64,000 nt of DNA. It comes from Pseudomonadota bacterium. Lineage in GTDB: Bacteria > Pseudomonadota > Gammaproteobacteria > Burkholderiales > Burkholderiaceae_C. The translations under genes were made by a program, and so were the position numbers. The notes under the pieces are model-generated. The model saw only the letters and a program-made list of their open reading frames with translations, made no database searches and was not told the origin of the DNA. The DNA lies in assembly GCA_021845505.1 (NCBI GenBank), contig JAJZVU010000002.1:1-64000 (forward strand), read 5' to 3'. Positions 51,476 to 59,439 of this stretch are shown here, in pieces (the stretch's first letter is position 1; the number at the start of each line of letters is the position of its first letter).

Positions 51476-51567
51476 GGAGGGAAAGACCGATTCGTTTGGG
51501 AAGGGGAGGTGCCGCGGCGACGGCCGGCCGCGCGGGCCAGCGCCGCGCCGCACGCCGCGCGCACGCG

Positions 51568-52203
51568 TCAGCGAGGGGTCGCGGCCGGCGCGACGACCCC
51601 CATCGAGATCACGTATTTGAGCGCTTCGTCGACACTCATGACGAGTTCCACGACTTCGGACCGCGGCAGCATCAGGAAAAAGCCGCTGGTCGGGTTGGGG
51701 GTGGTCGGTATGTAGACGCTGATGTGCTCGCCGGGCAGATGCTGCGCCACCTCGCCGCCGGGGGCTCCGGTGACAAAACCGATGGTCCAGCTGCCCCGCC
51801 GCGGGTATTCGACCATCACCGCCTGGCGGAAGGCATTGCCATTGCTGGCGAACAGGGTGTCGGAGACCTGCTTGACGCTGCTGTAGATGCTCTTGACGAT
51901 CGGGATCCTGGCGATCATCGAGTCCCACTGGCGCAGCCACCACTGGCCCACCATGTTGGCCACCAGCACCCCGCTGAGCAGGATCGCCGCCAGCACGACC
52001 ACCACCCCCAGCCCGGGCATGTGGGCCAGGCGTTCGAGCAGCGGCTGCAACGGCGGCGCCACCGCGCCCAGCGCACCGACGATCGCGCGGAAGATGCCGT
52101 CGAACACCGACAGCAACTGCCACAGCACCCAGATGGTCGTGGTCAGCGGTAGCCAGACCAGCAGCCCGGCGACGAACAGGTTCTTCAAACGCACGCGCTG
52201 CAT
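51568..52203 (-). CDS. DUF502 family membrane protein
   Basis: A 211-residue protein with two membrane segments (about 7-30 and 62-87) and a soluble C-terminal domain. It contains the family motif [21 protein letters not shown] and [12 protein letters not shown]. The function is unknown. The fmdB-DUF502-aspS order is widely conserved in betaproteobacteria, so it is probably part of the aspS operon. Confidence 0.9.
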   Translation of the reverse strand: MQRVRLKNLFVAGLLVWLPLTTTIWVLWQLLSVFDGIFRAIVGALGAVAPPLQPLLERLAHMPGLGVVVVLAAILLSGVLVANMVGQWWLRQWDSMIARIPIVKSIYSSVKQVSDTLFASNGNAFRQAVMVEYPRRGSWTIGFVTGAPGGEVAQHLPGEHISVYIPTTPNPTSGFFLMLPRSEVVELVMSVDEALKYVISMGVVAPAATPR

Positions 52204-52275
52204 GCTTGCCCCCGCGTAGCCCGGGGCTGCCGTCCGCGCCAACGCGCCGACGGCAGCGCCGCGCTCACATCGCCG

Positions 52276-52563
52276 TCAATGGCAGGCGCAGGACGCGCCG
52301 CACGCCGGGGCCGCGGCCGGGGCGGCGGCCGCCGCGGTGGCCGCCGCCGGCTCGGCCTTCGCCGCCGCGCCGCCACCGCCCTTGCCCTTGAAGTCGGTCG
52401 CGTACCAGCCCGAGCCCTTGAGCTGGAAACCGGCCGCGGTGACCTGCTTGTGCAGCGCTGCGGCACCGCAGGACGGACAGTCGCGCAGCGGAGCGTCGGC
52501 GACCTTCTGCAAGGCATCCAGGGTATGTCCGCAGGACTCGCAACGATACGAGTAGATGGGCAT
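52276..52563 (-). CDS. FmdB-family zinc-ribbon protein
   Basis: A 95-residue protein with the FmdB/CxxC_CxxC_SSSS ribbon: MPIYSYRCESCGHTLD with C8/C11, then RDCPSCGA with C29/C32. A Gly/Ala-rich low-complexity tail follows and ends ACGASCACH, adding three cysteines that could bind another metal. Probably a regulator or RNA-associated protein of unknown target. First gene of a seven-gene minus-strand run ending with clsB. Confidence 0.9.
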   Translation of the reverse strand: MPIYSYRCESCGHTLDALQKVADAPLRDCPSCGAAALHKQVTAAGFQLKGSGWYATDFKGKGGGGAAAKAEPAAATAAAAAPAAAPACGASCACH

Positions 52564-52659
52564 GACGAACTCCTGAGTCGAGAATTCCTCGCCCGCTCGC
52601 TGGGCGCGGGCGGTCGGCCATGTATATGGTGGGGTTCGCGCCGCCTTCAAGGCCGCGCC

Positions 52660-52707
52660 TGCAAGCCCGCTTCGCGGGGCGTGCTTGCAAAATCCGTGCC
52701 GATTATA
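52660..52707 (-). promoter_or_regulatory. fmdB promoter (-10 TATAAT) and leader hairpin
   Basis: A consensus TATAAT lies on the minus strand at 52707-52702, with no good -35. Directly downstream, TGCAAGC (52660-52666) and GCTTGCA (52683-52689) close a long hairpin with an inner CCCG/CGGG stem. It would sit at the 5' end of a leader of about 130 nt before the fmdB start. Confidence 0.5.
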
Positions 52708-52804
52708 AAGGGCGCGCGGCGGCGTGCATCGCCGCCCCGGCAAGCCCGCGCCGTGCGTGCGCCCCTGCATGCCGGCCTGCAGGCCACCCCGCGCGCCGGC
52801 AGCG

Positions 52805-53548
52805 TCAGCGCGACGGGGCGCTCCCCGCCGGAGCCGCTGGCGCCGGCGCGGCGGCGGCAGCGCCGGCCGGGGGTTCGCCGGGATGTTCGCCCGGCTGTTC
52901 GCCCGGATGTTCCGCCAGGCGCACCCGGCGCCTGCCGCTGCTCGCGGGGAAGCCGGCGAAGGCCGCGCGCGCCAGTTGCCGCGCGACCGGCAGCAGGCGT
53001 TCGTCGTAGCCGCCGATCATCGAGCTGCTGCGCCAGATCAGCGCGCCGCTGGCGGCGTCGCGCACCTCGATGTCGAACACCCGCTCGTACCAGGGGGGCG
53101 GCCACGACCAGCCGCGCCACCACCACGGGTAGCCGTTGTAGATCAGGCTGCCGTCGGGCAGCAGCAGCGGCGGCCCGGGGGGCGGCCAGGCACTCGGGAA
53201 ACTGGCCTCGAAGTCCAGATAGCTGTGGAAGGCGTAGCGCGCGGTGTAAGGCGCCGGCCTGCCCAGCACCGGCACCATGCCGGCATCGGTCATCGCGTCC
53301 AGCACCGCATCCTGCAGCGCCTGCGCCTGCAGGCCCTCGGAGTTGGCCGCGGCCGCCTGCAGCTGCACCTGCGCGCCCACCAGCGCCTGCGGCGCCGGGT
53401 GCGGGGTCTCGACGTCGTAGGAATCGACGTACAGCGACGCGCAACCGCCCAACGCGCCCAGCGTGCCCAGCGCGCAAACGGCCAGCAGCGCCCGCATCAG
53501 CAGGCGCGCCGGACCGGCACCAGGGAGTCGCTGCGACAGGAGCTTCAT
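52805..53548 (-). CDS. DUF4136 lipoprotein
   Basis: A 247-residue lipoprotein with signal and lipobox LGALGGCAS. A DUF4136-type domain (about 38-205) includes a Trp/Pro-rich loop (YPWWWRGWSWPPPWYERVFD) and ends with RSSSMIGGYDERLLPVARQLARAAFAGFP. The tail contains His-Pro-Gly-Glu repeats. It is 113 bp downstream of ttcA; TACAGT at 53611-53606 could be its own -10. Function unknown. Confidence 0.82.
   Translation of the reverse strand: MKLLSQRLPGAGPARLLMRALLAVCALGTLGALGGCASLYVDSYDVETPHPAPQALVGAQVQLQAAAANSEGLQAQALQDAVLDAMTDAGMVPVLGRPAPYTARYAFHSYLDFEASFPSAWPPPGPPLLLPDGSLIYNGYPWWWRGWSWPPPWYERVFDIEVRDAASGALIWRSSSMIGGYDERLLPVARQLARAAFAGFPASSGRRRVRLAEHPGEQPGEHPGEPPAGAAAAAPAPAAPAGSAPSR
52872..52917. 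repeat. 12-bp degenerate repeats in the DUF4136 gene
   Basis: Near-copies of GGATGTTCGCCC follow each other about four times and encode the Pro-Gly-Glu-His/Gln repeat near the C-terminus. The period is a multiple of three, so copy change keeps the frame. Confidence 0.65.
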
Positions 53549-53661
53549 GCAGGGCCACCATCGATCGATACGGGGCGTTTCCGGGACGGTTCGCGCCTGC
53601 CTGCAACTGTACTCGCAACCGCCGGCCTTTGCCGCTGATCCAGCGCAACGCCCTGGCGGGC

Positions 53662-54549
53662 TCAGCGTGGCGCCCAGGCGACCGGCTGCGCCTGTGCGGG
53701 CACCGCGCAGGGATCCGGGTCGAAGGCGCGGTCGCCCTCGCCTGCGAAGCTGCCGTCGGCGCGCAACCCGGCGAAGTCGAAAGCCTGGCGGTCGAGCAGG
53801 TGCGACGGCACGAGCTGGCCCAGCGCGCCGAACATCGACTCCAGCCGACCGGGAAAGCGCCGCTCCCAGTCGCGCAGCATCGCCGCCACCTGCTTGCGCT
53901 GCAGGTGTTCCTGGCTGCCGCACAGGTTGCAGGGAATGATCGGAAAGCCGCGATGCTCGGCCCAGCGCTGCAGATCGGCCTCGGCGACATAGGCCAGCGG
54001 GCGGATGACCACGTGGCGCCCGTCGTCGCTGACCAGCTTGGGAGGCATCGCCTTGAGCCTGCCGCCGAAGAACAGGTTGAGCAGGAAGGTCTGCAGGATG
54101 TCGTCGCGATGGTGCCCGAGCGCGATGCGGGTCGCGCCGATCTGGTCGGCGACCCTGTACAGGATGCCGCGGCGCAGCCGCGAGCACAGGCTGCACAGGG
54201 TCTGGCCCTCGGCGAGCACGCGCTTGACCACCGAATAGGTGTCCTGCTGCTCGATGTGGAAGCGCACGCCGCGGCTGCGCAGGTAGGCGGGCAGCACGTC
54301 CTCGGGAAATCCCGGCTGCTTCTGGTCGAGGTTGACCGCGACGATCTCGAAGTCCACCGGTGCGCGCTGGCGCAGGCTGAGCAGGATGTCCAGCAGCGCG
54401 TGGCTGTCCTTGCCCCCCGACATGCACACCATGACCCGGTCGCCGTCGTGGATCATGTCGAAGTCGCCGATCGCCTGCCCCACCTGGCGGTGCAGGCGCT
54501 TGGACAATTTGTTGAGTTCGAATTCGTGCTTGCGGGTATCCATGGTCAT
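53662..54549 (-). CDS. ttcA: tRNA 2-thiocytidine(32) synthetase TtcA
   Basis: Iron-sulfur ATPase that thiolates cytidine 32 of certain tRNAs. In 295 residues the PP-loop SGGKDS is at 44-49. The cluster-binding cysteines are C120/C123 (TLCSLC) and C208/C211 (PCNLC), and [19 protein letters not shown] is the family core. Starts MTMDTRK. It lies 7 bp after folB. Confidence 0.95.
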   Translation of the reverse strand: MTMDTRKHEFELNKLSKRLHRQVGQAIGDFDMIHDGDRVMVCMSGGKDSHALLDILLSLRQRAPVDFEIVAVNLDQKQPGFPEDVLPAYLRSRGVRFHIEQQDTYSVVKRVLAEGQTLCSLCSRLRRGILYRVADQIGATRIALGHHRDDILQTFLLNLFFGGRLKAMPPKLVSDDGRHVVIRPLAYVAEADLQRWAEHRGFPIIPCNLCGSQEHLQRKQVAAMLRDWERRFPGRLESMFGALGQLVPSHLLDRQAFDFAGLRADGSFAGEGDRAFDPDPCAVPAQAQPVAWAPR

Positions 54550-54556
54550 GTCGTGC

Positions 54557-54919
54557 TCAGCACGCCTGCCGGGTCTGCGCGACCTCGATTCCCACGCCGT
54601 CGCAGTCGGGAAAGATATTGGGCTTGTCGACCCGCACCCGCACCTGCTGCACGCCGTCGAGGTCGAGCACGCGCCGCGCGATGCGCCCGGCCAGCGTCTC
54701 GAGCATGTTCACGTGTCCGCGTCCGACCTCCTCGAGGGCGATCGACCGCAGCAGGCGATAGTCCAGCACCTGCCCCACCTCGTCGGCCGCGGGCATCGCC
54801 GGCGCGGCGGGCAACTGCGCGACGATGGACACCAGCAGTTGCTGGCGCGAGCGCAGTTCGTGCTCGAGGATGCCCACGCTGGCCTGCACGCGCAGGCGCT
54901 CGAGAAGAATGGTGCGCAT
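54557..54919 (-). CDS. folB: Dihydroneopterin aldolase
   Basis: Converts dihydroneopterin to hydroxymethyl-dihydropterin in folate synthesis. The 120-residue protein has [14 protein letters not shown] near the N-terminus and [17 protein letters not shown] with the catalytic lysine. It lies 11 bp after the SDR gene; together with nudB nearby, this makes a folate sub-cluster. Confidence 0.92.
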   Translation of the reverse strand: MRTILLERLRVQASVGILEHELRSRQQLLVSIVAQLPAAPAMPAADEVGQVLDYRLLRSIALEEVGRGHVNMLETLAGRIARRVLDLDGVQQVRVRVDKPNIFPDCDGVGIEVAQTRQAC

Positions 54920-54930
54920 GGCAGGCGTTG

Positions 54931-55728
54931 TCAGTCGAATGCGAAATCGCGCCCGCGCGGCTGCAGGTGCTGCCCGGCATCGACCAGCAGCTCGCAGCCG
55001 CTGAGCGCGCGGTTGCGCAGCGCGAACAGCACCGCATCGGCGATGTCGGCCGGCGTCGGGCCCTCGCCCAGCGGGCCGGCCGCCTGCAGCCGCCGCAGCC
55101 GCTCGGCGTCGATCAGCGGGCTGCCCAGGGTCATTCCCGGAGCCACCGCGACCACCCGCAGGTGCGGCGCGAAGGCCTGCGCCAGCAACGTGCCGGCGTG
55201 GCGCAGCGCGGCCTTGCTCAAGGTGTAGGAAAAGTGGTCGGGGTTCGGATTCCACAGCTTCTGGTCGAGCAGGTTGACCACGCAGCCGCGCGCCTGGCGC
55301 TCGCGCAGGTGGCCGTGCAGCGCCTGCGCCAGCAGCACCGGAGCCAGGGTGTTGATGCGGTAGTGGCGCAGCGCCGGCTCCACGCCCAGCGTGTCGGCGG
55401 TGTCGTAGTCGAACACCGACGCATTGTTGACCAGCGCATCGACCCGGCCCATGCGCTGCACCACCGCGGGCAGCAAGCCGCGCACCTGCGCCTCGTCGGC
55501 CAGGTCGGCGCCAACGGCCTGCGCCCCGGCGCCGCGCGCGCCCAGATCGGCCGCGAGTTGCGCGGCCTGCGCCGCCGATCCGCGGTAATGCACCGCCAGG
55601 TCCCAACCGGCGTCGGCCAGGCACAGCGCGATCGCACGACCGATGCGCTGCGCGCCCCCGGTGACCAGCGCCACCGGCCGCGGGCTGCCCGGCAGCGCGT
55701 GGTCCGGGCGGAGGGGGGCTTCGGGCAT
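54931..55728 (-). CDS. Short-chain dehydrogenase, pteridine-reductase (FolM) type
   Basis: A 265-residue Rossmann oxidoreductase. ALVTGGAQRIGRAIAL is the NADPH site, with Arg after Gln as in pteridine reductases. NNAS, the catalytic YTLSK, and VAPGMTLG follow. Position directly before folB suggests it reduces dihydrofolate or dihydromonapterin. It may be the alternative dihydrofolate reductase FolM; the substrate is inferred from context. First gene of SDR-folB-ttcA. Confidence 0.86.
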   Translation of the reverse strand: MPEAPLRPDHALPGSPRPVALVTGGAQRIGRAIALCLADAGWDLAVHYRGSAAQAAQLAADLGARGAGAQAVGADLADEAQVRGLLPAVVQRMGRVDALVNNASVFDYDTADTLGVEPALRHYRINTLAPVLLAQALHGHLRERQARGCVVNLLDQKLWNPNPDHFSYTLSKAALRHAGTLLAQAFAPHLRVVAVAPGMTLGSPLIDAERLRRLQAAGPLGEGPTPADIADAVLFALRNRALSGCELLVDAGQHLQPRGRDFAFD

Positions 55729-55741
55729 CGGGGGGCGAACC

Positions 55742-55747
55742 TACAAT
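55742..55747 (+). promoter_or_regulatory. Candidate -10 (TACAAT) overlapping the midA start
   Basis: TACAAT overlaps the first midA ATG (55746). If it is the real -10, transcription starts near 55754 and the second in-frame ATG at 55755 would be translated from a leaderless message. The divergent SDR gene begins only 13 bp away. Confidence 0.4.
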
Positions 55748-56945
55748 GGAAGCGATGGACCAAACCGCCAGTCTAGCGCGCGCGGCGCCCGCCGAACCGG
55801 ACCCCGCCGAGGTCGGGCGCTCGCAGGCCCTGCAGCGCCTGGTGGCCGAGGAAATCGCCCGCCTCGGCGGCTGGATGGGCTTCGACCGCTACATGCAGAT
55901 GGCGCTGTACCAGCCCCGTCTGGGTTATTACGCGGCGCAGCCCGGAGTGCTCGGCGCGTGGGGCGGCAGCAGCGACTTCATCACCTCCCCGGAGCTGTCG
56001 CCGCTGTTCGCCGCGACGCTGGCGCGGCTGCTCGCCGACCTGGGCGCTGCGCAGTCGTTGCACAGCATCGTCGAGTTCGGCCCGGGCAGCGCGCGCCTGG
56101 CATGCGACCTGCTTTGCGAACTGGCGGCGGCCGGCGACTGGATGCCCGAGCAGTACGTGCTGGTCGAGGTGTCGGCGGCGATGCGCGAGCGCCAGCGGCA
56201 GGCGGTGCGGGCGCTGCCTGCCGAACTGGCGCGCCGGGTGGTGTGGTGGGACGAGCTGCCGCAGCGCTTCGACGGCCTGGTGCTGGGCAACGAGGTGCTC
56301 GACGCGATGCCGGTACGGCTGCTGCACCGGGCTGCCGCGGGCTGGGTCGAGCGCGGGGTGGCGTGCGGCGACGACGGCACGCTGCGGTGGAGCGAGCGAG
56401 CGCTGCCCGCGGGCAGCCGGCTGCGGCCGACTCTGCAGCAACTGCCCGCGGGCAGCGTGACCGAATGGCACGAAGCCGCGCAGGGCTGGATGCGCACCCT
56501 GGCCGCGCGGCTGCAGCGCGGCGTCGCGCTGCTGTTCGACTATGGCTTCCCGGCGCGCGAATACGACCACCCGCAGCGCAGCGCAGGCACCTTGCGCTGC
56601 CACCGCGGCCACCGCGTGCACGACCAGCCTCTCTGGCAGCCGGGCCTGTCGGACATCACCTCCCATGTCGACTTCAGCGCGATGGCCGAGGCCGCGCGCG
56701 ATGGCGGACTGCAGTTGCTGGGCTACACCAGCCAGGCGCGCTTTCTGCTCAACTGCGGCCTGCTGGATATCCTGAAGGATCGCATGGCCACGGCCGACGC
56801 CGCTGCGATGCGGCTCGCTGCCGGCGTGCAGATGCTGTTGGGGGAGCACGAAATGGGCGAGTTGTTCAAGGTGCTGGCGCTGGGCCGCGGAGTGGCGGCG
56901 ACCGGGCTGGCCGGCGAAGGCGACCGCAGCGCGGCGCTCGACTGA
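55746..56945 (+). CDS. MidA/NDUFAF7-family SAM-dependent methyltransferase
   Basis: A 399-residue COG1565 protein. Mitochondrial members methylate a complex I subunit arginine; the bacterial target is not established. Motifs are MALYQPRLGYYA, SSDFITSPELSPLF, the SAM-binding IVEFGPGSARLACDLL, LGNEVLDAMPVRLL, and LFDYGFPAREYDHPQRS with a late DITSHVDF. The ATG at 55755 (MDQTAS) is an alternative start. Confidence 0.88.
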   Translation: MEAMDQTASLARAAPAEPDPAEVGRSQALQRLVAEEIARLGGWMGFDRYMQMALYQPRLGYYAAQPGVLGAWGGSSDFITSPELSPLFAATLARLLADLGAAQSLHSIVEFGPGSARLACDLLCELAAAGDWMPEQYVLVEVSAAMRERQRQAVRALPAELARRVVWWDELPQRFDGLVLGNEVLDAMPVRLLHRAAAGWVERGVACGDDGTLRWSERALPAGSRLRPTLQQLPAGSVTEWHEAAQGWMRTLAARLQRGVALLFDYGFPAREYDHPQRSAGTLRCHRGHRVHDQPLWQPGLSDITSHVDFSAMAEAARDGGLQLLGYTSQARFLLNCGLLDILKDRMATADAAAMRLAAGVQMLLGEHEMGELFKVLALGRGVAATGLAGEGDRSAALD

Positions 56946-56966
56946 CGGCTTGGCCGTGACCGCCAG

Positions 56967-57158
56967 GTGAATCCGCTGTCGTGGCTGCTGGGCAGCATCG
57001 TGCTGACGCTGCTGCTCCCCTGGCTGAGTCGCCTGGGCTTCGGCCGCATGCCCCTCGACCTGCGCTGGCGCATGTTCGGCAGGACCTGGTTGCTGCCGCT
57101 GGGCTCGCTATCGCTGATCGGGTTGTCGCTGTGGCTGTTCGACCATCTGCTGCGCTGA
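56967..57158 (+). CDS. DUF2905-like small membrane protein
   Basis: A 63-residue protein with two hydrophobic helices (about 5-21 and 42-60) around RLGFGRMPLDLRWR, which resembles the GLGRLPGDI core of DUF2905. It has a GTG start. The 3' end overlaps the convergent MFS gene by 51 bp. Probably cotranscribed with midA, 21 bp upstream. Function unknown. Confidence 0.66.
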   Translation: MNPLSWLLGSIVLTLLLPWLSRLGFGRMPLDLRWRMFGRTWLLPLGSLSLIGLSLWLFDHLLR

Positions 57159-58361
57159 GCTTCGCGCCGGCCAGATGCGCCAAGCCGTGACGGCGATCAG
57201 CAGTTGCACCAGCAACACCAGGCCGACGCAACCCAGCCAGCCGGCGCGCACCCAGATCGCACTGGGAGCGAAGGCGCCGGCGCTGCCGCCGAAGTAGTAG
57301 CACATCACGTACAGGCCCACCGCGCTGGAGCGCGCCTCGCGCGCGAACACCGGCACCTGCGAGGTGGCCATGCTCTGGGCGATGAACACCCCCCCGGAAC
57401 TCAGCGTCAGGCCGACGACAATCCACGCCAGGCTGGGCAGCAGGGTCAGCAGCATGCCCAGCGCCGAGGCGGCCACCGCCAGGTAGAACACCCTGCGCTG
57501 GCCGAAGCGCCAGGCCAGGCGCCCGGCCACCGGGGTGACCAGCATGCCCACCAGGTAGACGGTGAACAGCAGGCTGAGTTGCCGCACATCGAGGTCGAAC
57601 GGGGCGGCCGCGAGGTGGAAGCTCACGTAGGTGAAGGTGCAGACCTGGGTGAACAGGATGCCGAAGCCGATGGCGTAACTTCCCAGCAGCAGGGGATTGC
57701 GCAGATGCCGGGGCAGGCCGGCCATCGATTCGCGCAGGCTCGAGGTGGCGCCGAAATGGCGTGAAGCCGGGAGCCCTGCGGCAATCAGCGGTACGAAACC
57801 CACGTTGATCAGGCCGAGGATCACGAACGCCGACTGCCAGCCCCAGCGGGCGGTCGCGAGGCCGGCGATGAAGCGGCCGAGAAAGCCCCCGGCCACCGAA
57901 CCGGAGATATACAGCGCGGTGATCGCCGGCACCTGCCCGGCCGGCCACTCCTCGCCGATATACGCCACGGTGGCGGTGAAGATCCCCGGAATGCACAGCC
58001 CTTCCAGCAGGCGCCAGACCAGCAGTCCGTGCAGGCTGTGCGCGGTGGCCGCCAGCAGGGTGGTCGCGGCCAGCGCGGCGATGCTCAGCAGCAACACCGT
58101 CTTGCGCCCGAAGCGATCGGACACTCCGCCCGCGAAAGGCGCCGCCAGCGCCACGGCCAAGGTGGTGAAAGTCAGCGTCAGGCTGAGTTCGGCGACCCCC
58201 GCATGGAACACCTGTTGCAACGAGGGCAGCAGGCCCTGGGTCACGTACATGGTGAAAAAGGCGCTCATCCCGGCGGCCACCACGGCGACACGGGCGCGCC
58301 AGCCCGGCGCGCCGCGCGGCCGCGACGCTGCCAGGTAAGGCATCGGGCAAGTGCTGGACAT
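57108..58361 (-). CDS. MFS transporter, YnfM type
   Basis: A 417-residue major facilitator with twelve predicted helices. GGVSDRFGRKTVLL (motif A in loop 2-3), RLLEGLCIPGIFTATVAYIGEEW and GGFLGRFIAGLATARWGWQSAF match the YnfM/YdhP drug-arabinose efflux group. It is divergent from a LysR regulator that probably controls it. The substrate is unknown. Confidence 0.87.
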   Translation of the reverse strand: MSSTCPMPYLAASRPRGAPGWRARVAVVAAGMSAFFTMYVTQGLLPSLQQVFHAGVAELSLTLTFTTLAVALAAPFAGGVSDRFGRKTVLLLSIAALAATTLLAATAHSLHGLLVWRLLEGLCIPGIFTATVAYIGEEWPAGQVPAITALYISGSVAGGFLGRFIAGLATARWGWQSAFVILGLINVGFVPLIAAGLPASRHFGATSSLRESMAGLPRHLRNPLLLGSYAIGFGILFTQVCTFTYVSFHLAAAPFDLDVRQLSLLFTVYLVGMLVTPVAGRLAWRFGQRRVFYLAVAASALGMLLTLLPSLAWIVVGLTLSSGGVFIAQSMATSQVPVFAREARSSAVGLYVMCYYFGGSAGAFAPSAIWVRAGWLGCVGLVLLVQLLIAVTAWRIWPARSSAQQMVEQPQRQPDQR

Positions 58362-58422
58362 GCAACGGAGCGCGCACCCGCAGTGGCGCCAGAAGTCGGG
58401 TAAATACCTAGATTAGCCCGGG

Positions 58423-58440
58423 ATTTTTCATATGGGAAAT
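58423..58440. promoter_or_regulatory. Imperfect palindrome in the MFS-lysR gap, LysR box candidate
   Basis: ATTTTTCATATGGGAAAT pairs at 14 of 18 positions around a perfect CATATG. It lies in an AT-rich gap between divergent genes, 33 bp before lysR. It fits the T-N11-A pattern of LysR-type sites. Confidence 0.5.
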
Positions 58441-58472
58441 CGATTTTTTGACTATTTTGATATATTTTCCGT

Positions 58473-59384
58473 ATGGATCTCCAGGACCTGCGGGCTTTTG
58501 TCGCAATCGCCGAGGAAAGGCACTTTTCGCGCGCGGCGCAGCGCCTGCACATTTCGCAGCCCCCGTTGTCGCAACGCATCGCGGCGCTGGAGGGCAAGCT
58601 GGGGGTGCGGCTGTTCCAGCGCGGGCGAGGCGGAGTCAGCCTGACCGCCGCGGGAGACGCGCTGCTTCCGCAGGCGCGCGCGGTGCTGGCGCAACTGGCG
58701 CGCGCCACCGAGATCGCGCAACGGGCAGGCCACGGCGAAAGCGGTCACCTGTCCATAGGCTTCGCGGGCTCGATGCCCTTTTCCGAGGTGCTCCCGAGGC
58801 TGCTGCGCGACTTTCGCCAGACCTGGCCGCAGGTGCGACTGTCGCTGCGCGAGCAGTCGTCGAGCGAGCAACTGCGTCTGTTGCTCGAACGCGGGCTGGA
58901 TCTGGGTTTCGTGCGACCGACCCGGCATGCCGACGCACAGACGCTGTGCTCGCGGGTGTTGCAGCGCGAACCGCTGTTCGTTGCGACGCATGTCGAACAT
59001 CCGTTGGCGGGAGTGGGCGCGCTGGGCCTGCGCGAACTGCACGACCAGCCCTTCATCCTCTACAGCCAGGAGTTCGGCTCGGGGCTGCGCGAGCACATCC
59101 TGCAACTGTGCCAGCAGGCCGGGTTCACGCCCCAGGTGGTGCAGGAGGTGCACGAAATGCCCACGCTGATCAGCCTGGTCTCGGCGGGGATCGGCGTCGG
59201 ACTGGTGACCGAGTCGATGCAGCGCGCCGCGGTGCCCTTCGTTCGCTACGTCCCGCTGTCCGACCGCCAGGCCAGCACCGACATCGTGCTGTGCTGGCGC
59301 CGCGACGACCCTTCGCCGGTGCTGCGCAACTTTCTCGCGCTGGCCTTCGGGTCCGGCCGGCCCGGCGAAGCGGCCGCGGGCTGA
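58473..59384 (+). CDS. LysR-family transcriptional regulator
   Basis: A 303-residue activator/repressor. The N-terminal winged helix (MDLQDLRAFVAIAEERHFSRAAQRLHISQPPLSQRI region, residues 1-60) is textbook LysR. A two-lobed effector domain from about 90 includes LSIGFAGSMPFSEVLP and VSAGIGVGLVTESMQ. Divergent from the MFS gene, which is the likely target. The effector is unknown; the domain resembles the BenM/CatM branch in outline only. Confidence 0.92.
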   Translation: MDLQDLRAFVAIAEERHFSRAAQRLHISQPPLSQRIAALEGKLGVRLFQRGRGGVSLTAAGDALLPQARAVLAQLARATEIAQRAGHGESGHLSIGFAGSMPFSEVLPRLLRDFRQTWPQVRLSLREQSSSEQLRLLLERGLDLGFVRPTRHADAQTLCSRVLQREPLFVATHVEHPLAGVGALGLRELHDQPFILYSQEFGSGLREHILQLCQQAGFTPQVVQEVHEMPTLISLVSAGIGVGLVTESMQRAAVPFVRYVPLSDRQASTDIVLCWRRDDPSPVLRNFLALAFGSGRPGEAAAG

Positions 59385-59439
59385 GCGCCCGGAATGCGGG
59401 ACGGGATCGGCCGCGGTCGGGCGGACGTGGTGGATCCGT

